Below are positions 26,265 to 33,684 of a DNA stretch of 64,000 nucleotides, piece by piece (the stretch's first letter is position 1; every line of letters starts with the position of its first letter). A model generated the notes under the pieces. The model was not told where the DNA came from and did not search any database. It was given only the letters and a program-made list of their open reading frames with translations. This DNA is from Hymenobacter nivis (GTDB lineage Bacteria; Bacteroidota; Bacteroidia; Cytophagales; Hymenobacteraceae), in the NCBI RefSeq assembly GCF_006439025.1, contig NZ_RCYZ01000008.1, positions 186,001 through 250,000 of the forward strand, in the 5' to 3' direction. A program made the translations under genes and the position numbers.

Positions 26265-27641
26265 CTACACCGGCGAGGCCGGCAGCCACACCGTGGCCGC
26301 CGTGCCCTGGCCCACGGCCGAGGTCAGTTCCAGCCGGCCCTCGTGGCGGCGCACAATGCGCTGGGTGAGGGGTAGGCCCAGGCCGTAGCCGGGTCGGCCC
26401 ATGGCCCCAGCGGCGCGGTACAGCGGCTCGTAAATGTGGCTGAGCTCTTCGGGGCTGAGGCCGGGGCCGGCATCGGCCACGCGCACGCGCAGGGTGGCGG
26501 GGCCCTCGTAGGCCAGCTCGGCCAGCACGGGGCCGGCCGAGTACTTTGCGGCGTTGTCGAGCAGGTTGAGCAGGGCCGTGGTGAGCAGCTCGGCGTTGCC
26601 GGGCAGCATAAACACGTCGGCCTCGGCCTCAGTGGGCAGGGCCCCGAAAGCCAGCCGAAACTCGCGGCCGGGGTACTTGGCGCGGGCAAAATCGAGGGCC
26701 TGGCCCAGGCACTCATCGAGGCGCACGGGGCTGAAGGGCGGCAGCGTGCCGTCGGCCTTGGCCAGGGCCAATAGGCTGGCGGTGAGGCCCTGCAAGTGGC
26801 GGGCCGCGTCGAGCGAATGGGCCAGGCTTTCGCGGGCGTCGGGCAGGGTGGCGTCGTAGGCCAGGGCCGTTTCGAGGGTGCCGGTGAGGGTGGTGAGGGG
26901 CGTGCGCAGCTCGTGCGAGGCGTGGGCCAGGAAGCTTCGCTGCGCCTCAAATGCCTGCTCCAGCCCGGCCAGCATGGTGTTGAAGGTGCGCGCCAGCTGG
27001 GCCAGCTCGTCGCGCCCGTTGCCCTCCGACAGCCGCCGGCCCAGGTTGGTGGCTGAGATGCGCCCCGCCTGCCGTCCAATGCGGGCCACCGGAGCCAGCG
27101 CCGCCCCCGCAAAGTACCAGCCTGCCAAAATGGTGAGCGCCAGGGCCCCCACATTACCCAGCAGCAATAGCAAGCCCAGTTGGTGCTGCCGCGCCCAGCC
27201 CACTTGGTCGTCGGCCGAGACAAAAATGGCGTACCGTGCGCCGTCGTGGTCGTAGGCGCGGCCCACTGCCTCGCGCCGCCCCTCGGCCCGGAAGCTCACC
27301 AGCCGGCCCGGTTGCAGGGCCCCCAGCCGCGCTCGGTTGGGGCCCTGGTCAATGTTGTCGGCGCTGCTGTAGCGCAGCGCGCCGCCGGGCCCGTAAATGC
27401 TGATTTGCTCTTCGGGCAGCGTCAGCAAATCGCGGCGGCGCAGGCTGCCGAGCTGCCCGGTTTCGAGCTTGCCGGGCCGGATGAGCAGCCGCCCCGCCAG
27501 CGTGGCACTGGTGCCCAGCCGGTGCTCAAAGCGCTGCGCCCGCGTGCTGGCATTGAAGTAATAAATGAACGCCGAAAAGCTGACCTGAATCGCCAGTACT
27601 ACCAGCGTAAAGCGCAGCATCAGCTTATTGCGAATCAGCAT
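26265..27641 (-). CDS. Sensor histidine kinase of the RND efflux locus
   Basis: 458 aa. TM1 is at about 7-28; a periplasmic sensor domain spans about 29-155; TM2 is at about 157-180. It is followed by a HAMP domain (ALAPVARIGRQAGRIS...RTFNTMLAGLEQAFEAQ). The phosphoacceptor is His243 in FLAHASHELRTPL. The ATPase domain shows N box NLLDNAAKYS, G1 DAGPGLS, and G2 GYGLGLPL. Together with the response regulator encoded upstream it probably controls the pump genes that follow. The signal is unknown; the sensor resembles the CusS/heavy-metal-sensor layout. Confidence 0.94.
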   Translation of the reverse strand: MLIRNKLMLRFTLVVLAIQVSFSAFIYYFNASTRAQRFEHRLGTSATLAGRLLIRPGKLETGQLGSLRRRDLLTLPEEQISIYGPGGALRYSSADNIDQGPNRARLGALQPGRLVSFRAEGRREAVGRAYDHDGARYAIFVSADDQVGWARQHQLGLLLLLGNVGALALTILAGWYFAGAALAPVARIGRQAGRISATNLGRRLSEGNGRDELAQLARTFNTMLAGLEQAFEAQRSFLAHASHELRTPLTTLTGTLETALAYDATLPDARESLAHSLDAARHLQGLTASLLALAKADGTLPPFSPVRLDECLGQALDFARAKYPGREFRLAFGALPTEAEADVFMLPGNAELLTTALLNLLDNAAKYSAGPVLAELAYEGPATLRVRVADAGPGLSPEELSHIYEPLYRAAGAMGRPGYGLGLPLTQRIVRRHEGRLELTSAVGQGTAATVWLPASPV

Positions 27642-27669
27642 GTTATCGTTGCTGGTTTAGAAGCAGTCT

Positions 27670-27792
27670 TATCATTGTGAGCGCAACGCAGTGGAGCGCG
27701 GCAATCTTTCCTTCACGCCCAGGTTAGTCGTAATAACGAAGCGAAGGACTAGGAAGATTGCCGCGCTCCACTGCGCTGCGCTCGCAATGACA
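27670..27792. repeat. REP-doublet-like palindromic element
   Basis: Arms of about 42 bases (27670-27711 / 27751-27792) with three mismatches and one indel. ATTGC/GCAAT feet follow a GTCATT-like edge. It lies between the response-regulator and histidine-kinase genes. Confidence 0.85.
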
Positions 27793-27803
27793 AGCCACGC
27801 TAC

Positions 27804-28481
27804 CTACTCCTCCCGCATTACGTACCCCATGCCCACCACAGTATGGATGAGCTTGGGCGAAAAATCGCGGTCCAGCTTCTTGCGCAAGTAGCTCACGTAC
27901 ACGTCGATGACGTTGGTAGTGGTGTCAAAGTCCAGGTCCCAGACGCGCTCGGCAATGTCCACGCGCGACACCACGCGGCCGCGGTTGCGCAGCAGGTGCT
28001 CCAGCAGCGAGTACTCGCGGGTGGTGAGGGCGATGCGCTGGCCGGCGCGGGCCACCGTTTTGGCGTCGAGGTCGAGCACGAGGTCGGCCATGCGCAGCTC
28101 GTGGCGCTCGCCGCCGGCGGCAGCGTAACGCTGCGTAAGGGCCCGGGCGCGCATCAATAATTCCCTGAATTCAAAGGGCTTAACCAAGTAATCATCGGCC
28201 CCAGCCGCGAAGCCCGCCTCCTTGTCGTCGAGGCTGTCGAGGGCCGTGAGCAGCAGTACCGGCACCCGCCGGCTGTGCGCCCGAATGCGCCGGCACAACT
28301 CCACGCCGCTCACGTAGGGCAGGTTCACGTCGAGTATCACCAAGTCGTAGGGCTGCTGCTCGTAGAGCGACCAGCCCGTGCGCCCGTCGTAGGCCACGGT
28401 GAGGTCGTAGCCTTCGTGGGCAAAGCCTTTTTTAACGAACGAGGCCAGCGGCGGCTCGTCTTCGACCAGCAGAATTTTCAT
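27804..28481 (-). CDS. OmpR-family response regulator of the RND efflux locus
   Basis: 225 aa. The receiver domain has the acidic triad E7/D8 and phosphoacceptor Asp51 (LVILDVNLPY), plus the Lys in DYLVKPFEF. The C-terminal winged helix has LTTREYSLLEHLLRNRGRVVSR and TTNVIDVYVSYLRKKLD. It is cytoplasmic and activates or represses transcription on phosphorylation by the adjacent kinase. It is the first gene of the six-gene efflux locus, so its promoter should lie between 28482 and 28570; I see no obvious consensus there. Confidence 0.96.
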   Translation of the reverse strand: MKILLVEDEPPLASFVKKGFAHEGYDLTVAYDGRTGWSLYEQQPYDLVILDVNLPYVSGVELCRRIRAHSRRVPVLLLTALDSLDDKEAGFAAGADDYLVKPFEFRELLMRARALTQRYAAAGGERHELRMADLVLDLDAKTVARAGQRIALTTREYSLLEHLLRNRGRVVSRVDIAERVWDLDFDTTTNVIDVYVSYLRKKLDRDFSPKLIHTVVGMGYVMREE

Positions 28482-28570
28482 GAGAATGGACGTACTGCCC
28501 AGCTATACGCAGGGGCCCTAAACGCGAACAGACCACCCCGCAACTAAATGCCAGGTGGCCTGCCAAACTT

Positions 28571-28671
28571 GTAAAACGGAGTAGCACTCCGTTTTCGCAC
28601 GAACGACTTGGGGCCCCCGTTTCCGCGCGAACGACTCGTTCGACGGGAAACGGAGTGCCACTCCGTTTTAC
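28571..28671. repeat. REP-doublet element with self-folding ends
   Basis: 101 bp. The ends are inverted copies over about 26 bases with two mismatches, and each end folds on itself (AAAACGGAGT / ACTCCGTTTT). The rightmost bases supply the TAA stop of the dinB-like gene at 28668. Confidence 0.85.
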
Positions 28672-29159
28672 AGCTGCGGGGTTACCTGGCCGGCCTGCTC
28701 GCGGCAGTAGGTGATGAAGTCGGAGTTGACGGGCTCCAGGCCGCCTTCGCGCATCTTCACAGCCACCTGGCCGCGGTGGTAGCTGGCGTGCACTACGCAG
28801 TGGGTGAGGATATCGCTCACCTGCGAGTCAAACGCATCGCCTTGGGAATTAGAGTATTGAATGTGGCGGAGCAGCTCGGTTTCGTCGGCGTTGGCGCAGA
28901 GGTCGGCAAAGGCCTGCGAGGTTTGCTCGTGCCAGTGGTGCAGGCCGGCCAGGTCGTGCTCCTGCCACACCTTGAGTGGGCTAGCCGTGCCCGAGAGGCG
29001 CGCAATCCAGATGGCCTGGGCGTTGATGACGTGGCTGAAGATGCGCAGCGCCGGCTGCGGCGCCTCTTTGCCGGCCGCCACCGACGAGTCGAGGCGACGC
29101 AGCAGCGTTTCGTTGGCCCACACGTTGAAAACGCCGAGCTTGGCAATGGTGTTAATCAT
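28668..29159 (-). CDS. DinB family protein
   Basis: 163 aa from ATG 29159 (MINTIAKLGVFNVWANE). Four-helix DinB/YfiT fold with the metal-binding His triad in FSHVINAQAIWI and CVVHASYHRGQ. Some family members are metal-dependent thiol transferases; the substrate here is unknown. The frame is open to 29219, but the extra residues come from repetitive TGAATGAG-like DNA and are unlikely to be translated. The stop codon lies inside the palindromic element 28571-28671. Confidence 0.9.
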   Translation of the reverse strand: MINTIAKLGVFNVWANETLLRRLDSSVAAGKEAPQPALRIFSHVINAQAIWIARLSGTASPLKVWQEHDLAGLHHWHEQTSQAFADLCANADETELLRHIQYSNSQGDAFDSQVSDILTHCVVHASYHRGQVAVKMREGGLEPVNSDFITYCREQAGQVTPQL

Positions 29160-29298
29160 GCGGTGAATGAATGAGTGGGTAGGTGAATGAGTTAAAGAAT
29201 GAGCAAAGGAAAGGGACAATCAAACGGCTGATGCAGCGGAACGACGCATTTGCCGGCGGCAAAGAACTTACCATTTACTCATTCGCCCGTTCAATTAC
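29160..29298. other. AT-richer intergenic stretch with degenerate TGAATGAG repeats
   Basis: The gap between the dinB-like and DUF6970 genes contains several TGAATGAG/ATGAGT motifs near 29160-29210 and their inverted forms near 29275-29302. It looks like an eroded palindromic element. No ORF or RNA is recognised. Confidence 0.4.
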
Positions 29299-29763
29299 TC
29301 ACCGGGGGTCCTGCCACACCAGCTTCTCGTTGGCCTTGCGCTTCTCGAAGTTGGCGCACTGGCCGTCGCCCTTGCCCGTGATGCCGCCGTCGGGGTGGCA
29401 CAGCACATTGCCCCGGGTATCGTACACCGTCGATTGCTGGTCGCAGCAGGGGGCCGTCTCCCAGTACACGGTCTGGTCGTTGTACACATAGCGGTAGATG
29501 CGGACGACGGGGTACTGCTTGCGGTGGCCGAGCGTTTCGGCAATGCGGGCCTTGAGCCACTGGGGCCGGGCGGTGGTGTCCTCGATGGCCACGCGGGCGG
29601 GCACGGCGTCCACGGTGTTGGCCGAGGTGGGGGCGGGTGTGCTGTTTTCGGCGATGCTGTTGCCGTTGGGCTGGGTGGTGGGCGTGCCCACCGTAACGCG
29701 GTCGGCCCCGCAGGCGGTGGCCAGCAGCAGCGTGGCGGCAATAAGGGTAGGCAACGGGCGCAT
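29299..29763 (-). CDS. DUF6970-like lipoprotein
   Basis: 154 aa. Lipoprotein signal with LATAC, Cys18, then a Thr/Pro/Ser-rich linker to about residue 60. The C-terminal domain carries the motif QTVYWETAPCCDQQSTVYD, then CHPDGGITGKGDGQC. This matches, from memory, the DUF6970 pattern (CCD...YD..GN..CHPDGG.TGKGDG.C). It is probably anchored in the envelope, possibly metal-binding or disulfide-bonded through its conserved Cys residues. Function unknown. Confidence 0.7.
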   Translation of the reverse strand: MRPLPTLIAATLLLATACGADRVTVGTPTTQPNGNSIAENSTPAPTSANTVDAVPARVAIEDTTARPQWLKARIAETLGHRKQYPVVRIYRYVYNDQTVYWETAPCCDQQSTVYDTRGNVLCHPDGGITGKGDGQCANFEKRKANEKLVWQDPR

Positions 29764-29883
29764 AAGAAGGGGTTGGGTGGGGTGGGAAAACGGGCGCGGG
29801 GCCCCAAAGGAACGGGCCCCCGGGGCCCCACCCGCCTGCTTACGCCCGAGGTTGGCAATGGTTGGCCCGCGCCGCCGTTCGCC

Positions 29884-30282
29884 CTACGCCGGGGCCCCAA
29901 ACACCCGGGGCCCGAACACCAGGGCCCCCACTACCAGGGCCCCCAGGGCGGCCAGCAGCACAGCGCCGGCGGCCACGTCTTTGGCGCGGCCGGCCAGGGC
30001 GTGGTAATGGGGCGAGGCCAGGTCGGTGAGGGCCTCGATGGCGGTGTTCACCAGCTCGGCGGCCCACACGCCGGCCACGGCCAGTGCCACCAGGGCCCAC
30101 TCCAGCCGGGCAATACCGTAGTAGAACCCTAGCCCCACCACCGCCACCGTGGCCGCGGCGTGGAAGCGCAGGTGCAGCTCGGAGCGCAGGGCCGCGCCCA
30201 CCCCGCGAAACGCGTGGCCGAAGCTGGCCAGGCGCCGCCGCAACACCTTGGCCGAGAGGCCCCGGGGCCGCGGGCTACGCAT
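29884..30282 (-). CDS. dgkA: Diacylglycerol kinase family protein (DgkA type)
   Basis: 132 aa from ATG 30282. Three membrane helices follow an amphipathic N-terminus. The catalytic signature ELVNTAIEALTDL and the preceding RSELHLRFH are characteristic of DgkA/undecaprenol kinase. It phosphorylates diacylglycerol or undecaprenol in the inner membrane. It overlaps the stop of the upstream GNAT gene by 8 bp, so they are probably co-transcribed. Confidence 0.9.
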   Translation of the reverse strand: MRSPRPRGLSAKVLRRRLASFGHAFRGVGAALRSELHLRFHAAATVAVVGLGFYYGIARLEWALVALAVAGVWAAELVNTAIEALTDLASPHYHALAGRAKDVAAGAVLLAALGALVVGALVFGPRVFGAPA

Positions 30283-30862
30283 CGAAGGCGGCAAATACGG
30301 AGTGCCGCAGCCCGTCCCACTCGGGCCGGATAATGCTGAAAACCACCGTGTCGCGCCGGTAGCCGTCCGGCAGAACGCGGTGGTGGCGCAGGGTGCCCTC
30401 CTCGGTGGCCCCCATGCGGCGCATGGCCTCCTGCGACTGCTGGTTGCGGCTGTCGGTTTCCAGCTCCACGCGCTCCATTTGCAGCGTGCCGAAGGCGTAG
30501 CACAGCAGCAGGTGCTTGGCCGCCCGGTTGAGGCCCGTGCGCTGGTACTGGGCCCCCAGCCACGTGTAGCCGATGCTCAGGCGCTGGTTGTCAGGGTCAA
30601 CGGCGTAGTAGCTGGTGCTGCCCACCAGCCGCCCCGAGGCCCGGTCGATGATCACGAAGGGGTAGCGCTGCCCGGCCTGGCGCGCCTGCTCGGCCGCCGC
30701 CATGTAGGCGGCCAGGCTCAGAACATCGCCGGCCCGGGTGATGGTGAACTGCCAGATGCTGTCGTCGAAGGCAACGGTTTTCAGTTCTTCAAAATCGGCG
30801 GCTTCGAGGGGGCGCAGGCGCACGCGGCTGTTTTCCAGCACGATGTTCTTGGTATAATCCAT
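30275..30862 (-). CDS. GNAT family N-acetyltransferase (RimJ/RimL-like)
   Basis: 195 aa. Cytoplasmic GNAT domain of the RimJ/RimL/SpeG group: RVRLRPLEAADFEELK at the N-terminus, FVIIDRASGRLVGSTSYY, then LSIGYTWLGAQYQRTGLNRAAKHLLLCYAF, which holds the acetyl-CoA loop QRTGLN. RVELETDSRNQQSQEAMRRMGATEEG completes the fold. The substrate, a protein N-terminus or small amine, is unknown. It overlaps dgkA. Confidence 0.92.
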   Translation of the reverse strand: MDYTKNIVLENSRVRLRPLEAADFEELKTVAFDDSIWQFTITRAGDVLSLAAYMAAAEQARQAGQRYPFVIIDRASGRLVGSTSYYAVDPDNQRLSIGYTWLGAQYQRTGLNRAAKHLLLCYAFGTLQMERVELETDSRNQQSQEAMRRMGATEEGTLRHHRVLPDGYRRDTVVFSIIRPEWDGLRHSVFAAFDA

Positions 30863-30905
30863 AGCCCTGCAAATATGCTGAAATAAAAAGCCGCGCTGGC
30901 CGCCG

Positions 30906-31520
30906 CTAGTTGCCGGCAGCGCAGTGTGCGGCCACGTAGGCCTTGTATTCGGCGTAAGCCGGCTCCTGCACCAGGCTTTTTAGGGCCCGCACGTGCGGGT
31001 CGGCCAGGTCGTCGGACTGGCTGCGCAACAGCATAAACCGCAGCCCGGTTTGCAGCGGCGCACAGTCGCCGGCCTCAGCCAGGCCCTTGGTTTTCAGCAA
31101 AGAATAATCGAACGCCGCGCGTTCGCTCGCCTGGGAGGTGCGCTGGCCGGGCGGCACCGCTACGAAATAGTGCAAGTGCCCCACTTCGTGGTAGAGCACC
31201 ACCACCAGCCGGTTGTCGTCGTAGCCCGGCTGCGGCTGCTCCAGAAAGCGCCGGTCGAGCCGCACCGCGCCGTTGCCAAAGGCCGCGGCCGGGCTGCCGA
31301 GCGGGCCCGGGTTAGTTACCACCACAAAGCGCCGCAGCAGCGGGTCGTGCTGGCGCACGTCGGCCAGCGCCCGGGTAAACTTGGGGTACTGCCGCGCCGC
31401 CTGGGCCAGTACCGCCCGCGCCGTGGCCGAATCGACGGGCACCGCCTGCGCCATCTGCGCCCGGCCGAGCAGGGGCGCGGTAGCCAGCAACAGGACGAGC
31501 CACAGAGAAGTGTTCCGCAT
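30906..31520 (-). CDS. Secreted protein with HEVGH zincin-like motif
   Basis: 204 aa from ATG 31520 (MRNTSLWLVLLLATAPLLGRAQ). It has an N-terminal signal peptide. Near residue 120 the sequence LVVVLYHEVGHLHYFV contains HExxH, the zinc-protease signature, on a hydrophobic helix as in true zincins. I cannot identify a third ligand or family, so catalysis is inference. It lies downstream of fumC behind a strong terminator, so it probably has its own promoter. Confidence 0.72.
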   Translation of the reverse strand: MRNTSLWLVLLLATAPLLGRAQMAQAVPVDSATARAVLAQAARQYPKFTRALADVRQHDPLLRRFVVVTNPGPLGSPAAAFGNGAVRLDRRFLEQPQPGYDDNRLVVVLYHEVGHLHYFVAVPPGQRTSQASERAAFDYSLLKTKGLAEAGDCAPLQTGLRFMLLRSQSDDLADPHVRALKSLVQEPAYAEYKAYVAAHCAAGN

Positions 31521-31530
31521 GAGGAATTCT

Positions 31531-31589
31531 AAAAAAAACGGCCGGAGCCCAACGCCCAACCGTTCAGGTTAGACGTGGCTCCGGCCGTT
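31531..31589 (-). terminator. Rho-independent terminator of fumC
   Basis: Perfect 13-bp stem (31537-31549 / 31577-31589). In minus-strand direction it is followed by eight U (the A-run 31531-31538). It lies 42 bp after the fumC stop. Confidence 0.85.
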
Positions 31590-31630
31590 AGGTTCAACGG
31601 GTTCTGCGCGTGGCGCGGAACGGTGCGTAC

Positions 31631-33037
31631 TTATTTTTTGATTTCGCCCACCATGTCCTCGGGCTTCAGCCACTCGTCGAACTGCTCGGCGGTGAGGTAG
31701 CCGAGCTGCAGGGCGGTTTCCTTCAGGGTCGAGCCGTTTTTGTGGGCCGTCTGGGCAATTTCGGCCGCTTTGTAGTAGCCGATGTGCGGGTTGAGGGCCG
31801 TGACGAGCATCAGCGATGAATCGACGTGCTTCTTGATGTTGGGCAGGATGGGCGCGATGCCCACGGCGCACTTGTCGGTGAACGACGTGCAGGCGTCGCC
31901 AATCAGCCGGGCCGAGTGCAGGAAGTTGTAGATCATCAGCGGCTTGAACACGTTCAGCTCGAAGTGGCCCAGGCTGCCGCCGATGGTAATGGCCACGTCG
32001 TTGCCCATCACCTGGGCGGCCACCATCGTCAGGGCCTCGCACTGGGTGGGGTTCACCTTGCCGGGCATGATGCTGGAGCCGGGCTCGTTGTCGGGGATGT
32101 GGATTTCGCCGATGCCGGCCCGGGGCCCCGAGCTGAGCATGCGGATGTCGTTGGCGATTTTCATCAGGCTCACGGCCACCGTTTTCAGGGCCCCGTGGGC
32201 TTCCACGATGGCGTCGTGCGCGGCCAGGGCTTCAAACTTGTTCTCGGCCGTGACGAACGGCAAGCCGGTGAGGTCGGCAATGTGCTTGGCCACGTTCTCC
32301 GAGTAGTTCGGGGGCGTGTTGATGCCCGTGCCCACGGCGGTGCCGCCCAGGGCCAGCTCGCTGAGGTGGGCCAGCGTGTTGTTAATGGCCTTGAGGCCGT
32401 GGGTGAGCTGCGACACGTAGCCCGAAAACTCCTGGCCCAGCGTGAGCGGCGTGGCGTCCATGAAGTGGGTGCGGCCGATTTTCACCACGTCCATGAACTC
32501 CGTGGACTTGGCCTGCAGCGCGTCGCGCAGCTTGGTGATGCCCGGAATGGTGGTTTCGACCAGGATTTTGTAGGCCGCGATGTGCATCGCCGTCGGGAAC
32601 GTGTCGTTGCTGCTCTGGCTCTTGTTCACGTCGTCGTTCGGGGCCAGGAACTTCTTCTCGTCGGCGAGCTGGCCGCCGTGCAGCACGTGGCCGCGGTAGG
32701 CCACCACCTCGTTCACGTTCATGTTGCTCTGCGTGCCCGAGCCCGTTTGCCACACCACCAGCGGAAACGAATCGGCCAGCTGGCCGTCCAGAATCTCGTC
32801 GCACACCCGGCCAATCAGCTCGGCCTTCTCGGCGTCGAGCACGCCCGCGTCGCGGTTGGTAAGGGCGGCGGCCTTCTTGAGGTAGGCAAACGCGCGGATT
32901 ATTTCCTTGGGCATCTTGTTGATGTCCTGCGCGATGGGGAAGTTCTCGATGCTGCGCTGGGTTTGGGCTCCCCAGTAAGCGTCGGCGGGCACTTGCACGG
33001 TGCCCATGGTGTCTTTTTCGGTGCGGAACTGCGTCAT
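31631..33037 (-). CDS. fumC: Class II fumarate hydratase
   Basis: 468 aa, full length. It interconverts fumarate and malate in the TCA cycle and needs no iron-sulfur cluster. Signature GSSIMPGKVNPTQCE near residues 316-330; also SGSGTQSNMNVNEV, the substrate-binding region HVNKSQSSNDTFPT-like (DDVNKSQSSNDTFPTAMH), and GRTHFMDATPLTLGQEF. The -7 box TACTTTTG lies 55 bp upstream at 33092-33099. A U-tract terminator follows. Confidence 0.98.
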   Translation of the reverse strand: MTQFRTEKDTMGTVQVPADAYWGAQTQRSIENFPIAQDINKMPKEIIRAFAYLKKAAALTNRDAGVLDAEKAELIGRVCDEILDGQLADSFPLVVWQTGSGTQSNMNVNEVVAYRGHVLHGGQLADEKKFLAPNDDVNKSQSSNDTFPTAMHIAAYKILVETTIPGITKLRDALQAKSTEFMDVVKIGRTHFMDATPLTLGQEFSGYVSQLTHGLKAINNTLAHLSELALGGTAVGTGINTPPNYSENVAKHIADLTGLPFVTAENKFEALAAHDAIVEAHGALKTVAVSLMKIANDIRMLSSGPRAGIGEIHIPDNEPGSSIMPGKVNPTQCEALTMVAAQVMGNDVAITIGGSLGHFELNVFKPLMIYNFLHSARLIGDACTSFTDKCAVGIAPILPNIKKHVDSSLMLVTALNPHIGYYKAAEIAQTAHKNGSTLKETALQLGYLTAEQFDEWLKPEDMVGEIKK

Positions 33038-33091
33038 GGCCTCGGGGGCGGGGAGTGGAAAGCGTGAGAAAAAATAACCGGCAACGGCCGC

Positions 33092-33099
33092 AAAAGTAA
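33092..33099 (-). promoter_or_regulatory. Bacteroidota -7 promoter element TACTTTTG
   Basis: Exact TAnnTTTG match on the minus strand, 55 bp before the fumC start. Confidence 0.55.
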
Positions 33100-33180
33100 G
33101 CGGGCCGGCCCCCGCGGGCAGCCTTTGGGGCCCCCGGGCCGTACACCCCGCAGTTATCCTTTCTTAATCATTCCCGCGCC

Positions 33181-33357
33181 ATGAGCCAGACCGATCCAAC
33201 CCCCGACCCGCACACCGAGCCACCCGTACCCGTGCAAGGCGACGGCGTGCCCGATTACAGCGATGTTGAAGTGAAAACCGAAACCGATCTGCCCACGCCC
33301 ACCAAGCCCGGCGGCAGCGCCACCGAGCCCGAAAGCGGCGGCGGCTACAGCGGCTAG
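33181..33357 (+). CDS. Small acidic Pro/Thr-rich protein, 58 aa
   Basis: ATG at 33181, TAG at 33355-33357. Strongly acidic and disordered in appearance: MSQTDPTPDPHTEPPVPVQG, central DVEVKTETDLPTPTKPGG, ending GGGYSG. There is no signal or membrane segment. It uses the same GC-rich codons as its neighbours and has a perfect 20-bp hairpin terminator just downstream, which supports a real gene. No family recognised. The stop is fused to GGCCCCC. Confidence 0.65.
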   Translation: MSQTDPTPDPHTEPPVPVQGDGVPDYSDVEVKTETDLPTPTKPGGSATEPESGGGYSG

Positions 33358-33377
33358 GGCCCCCAGGCTTGCAACTT

Positions 33378-33424
33378 AGAAACGGCCATTTTGCTGAAAT
33401 CCACTCAGCAAAATGGCCGTTTCT
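33378..33424 (+). terminator. Hairpin terminator after the 58-aa gene
   Basis: Perfect 20-bp stem (33378-33397 / 33405-33424) with a seven-base loop, 20 bp after the stop. Confidence 0.85.
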
Positions 33425-33684
33425 GATTTGAGTTCTTCGCTAAGTAGAATGTACTTTGGACAACTTCGTCTAATGCTATGAATCCATTTCTCTTTCCTAT
33501 AAAAATAAATCCGGGTGGTTATCAGAACTGGCGTGTCAGATGGATGCCGCTTTTATTCTGGGTCATAACTATCAACGCCCTCATTACGGCAGCTCTTTAC
33601 ATGAAATAAAGAAATTTTTTATTGGTTTTATTACTTGCGTAGTAGCTTGGTGGGATTGTTATGGGTACCATAAACTACTTGCCG
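33425..33684. other. AT-rich intergenic island upstream of the M28 peptidase gene
   Basis: About 260 bp of markedly lower GC than the rest of the window. It holds the putative 43-aa ORF and, downstream of it, T-rich DNA (near 33615-33640). No RNA gene recognised. Confidence 0.6.
33478..33609 (+). CDS. Putative 43-aa membrane peptide in an AT-rich island
   Basis: ATG 33478, TAA 33607-33609. The sequence starts MNPFLFPIKINPGGYQNWRV and has one hydrophobic helix (about residues 23-41, MPLLFWVITINALITAALY) before MK. Base composition is clearly AT-richer than the flanks and stays so to about 33684. A TACTTTGG box (near -7-like, one base short) lies just upstream. It may be a small membrane protein, a leader or a gene remnant. 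Confidence 0.4.
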   Translation: MNPFLFPIKINPGGYQNWRVRWMPLLFWVITINALITAALYMK

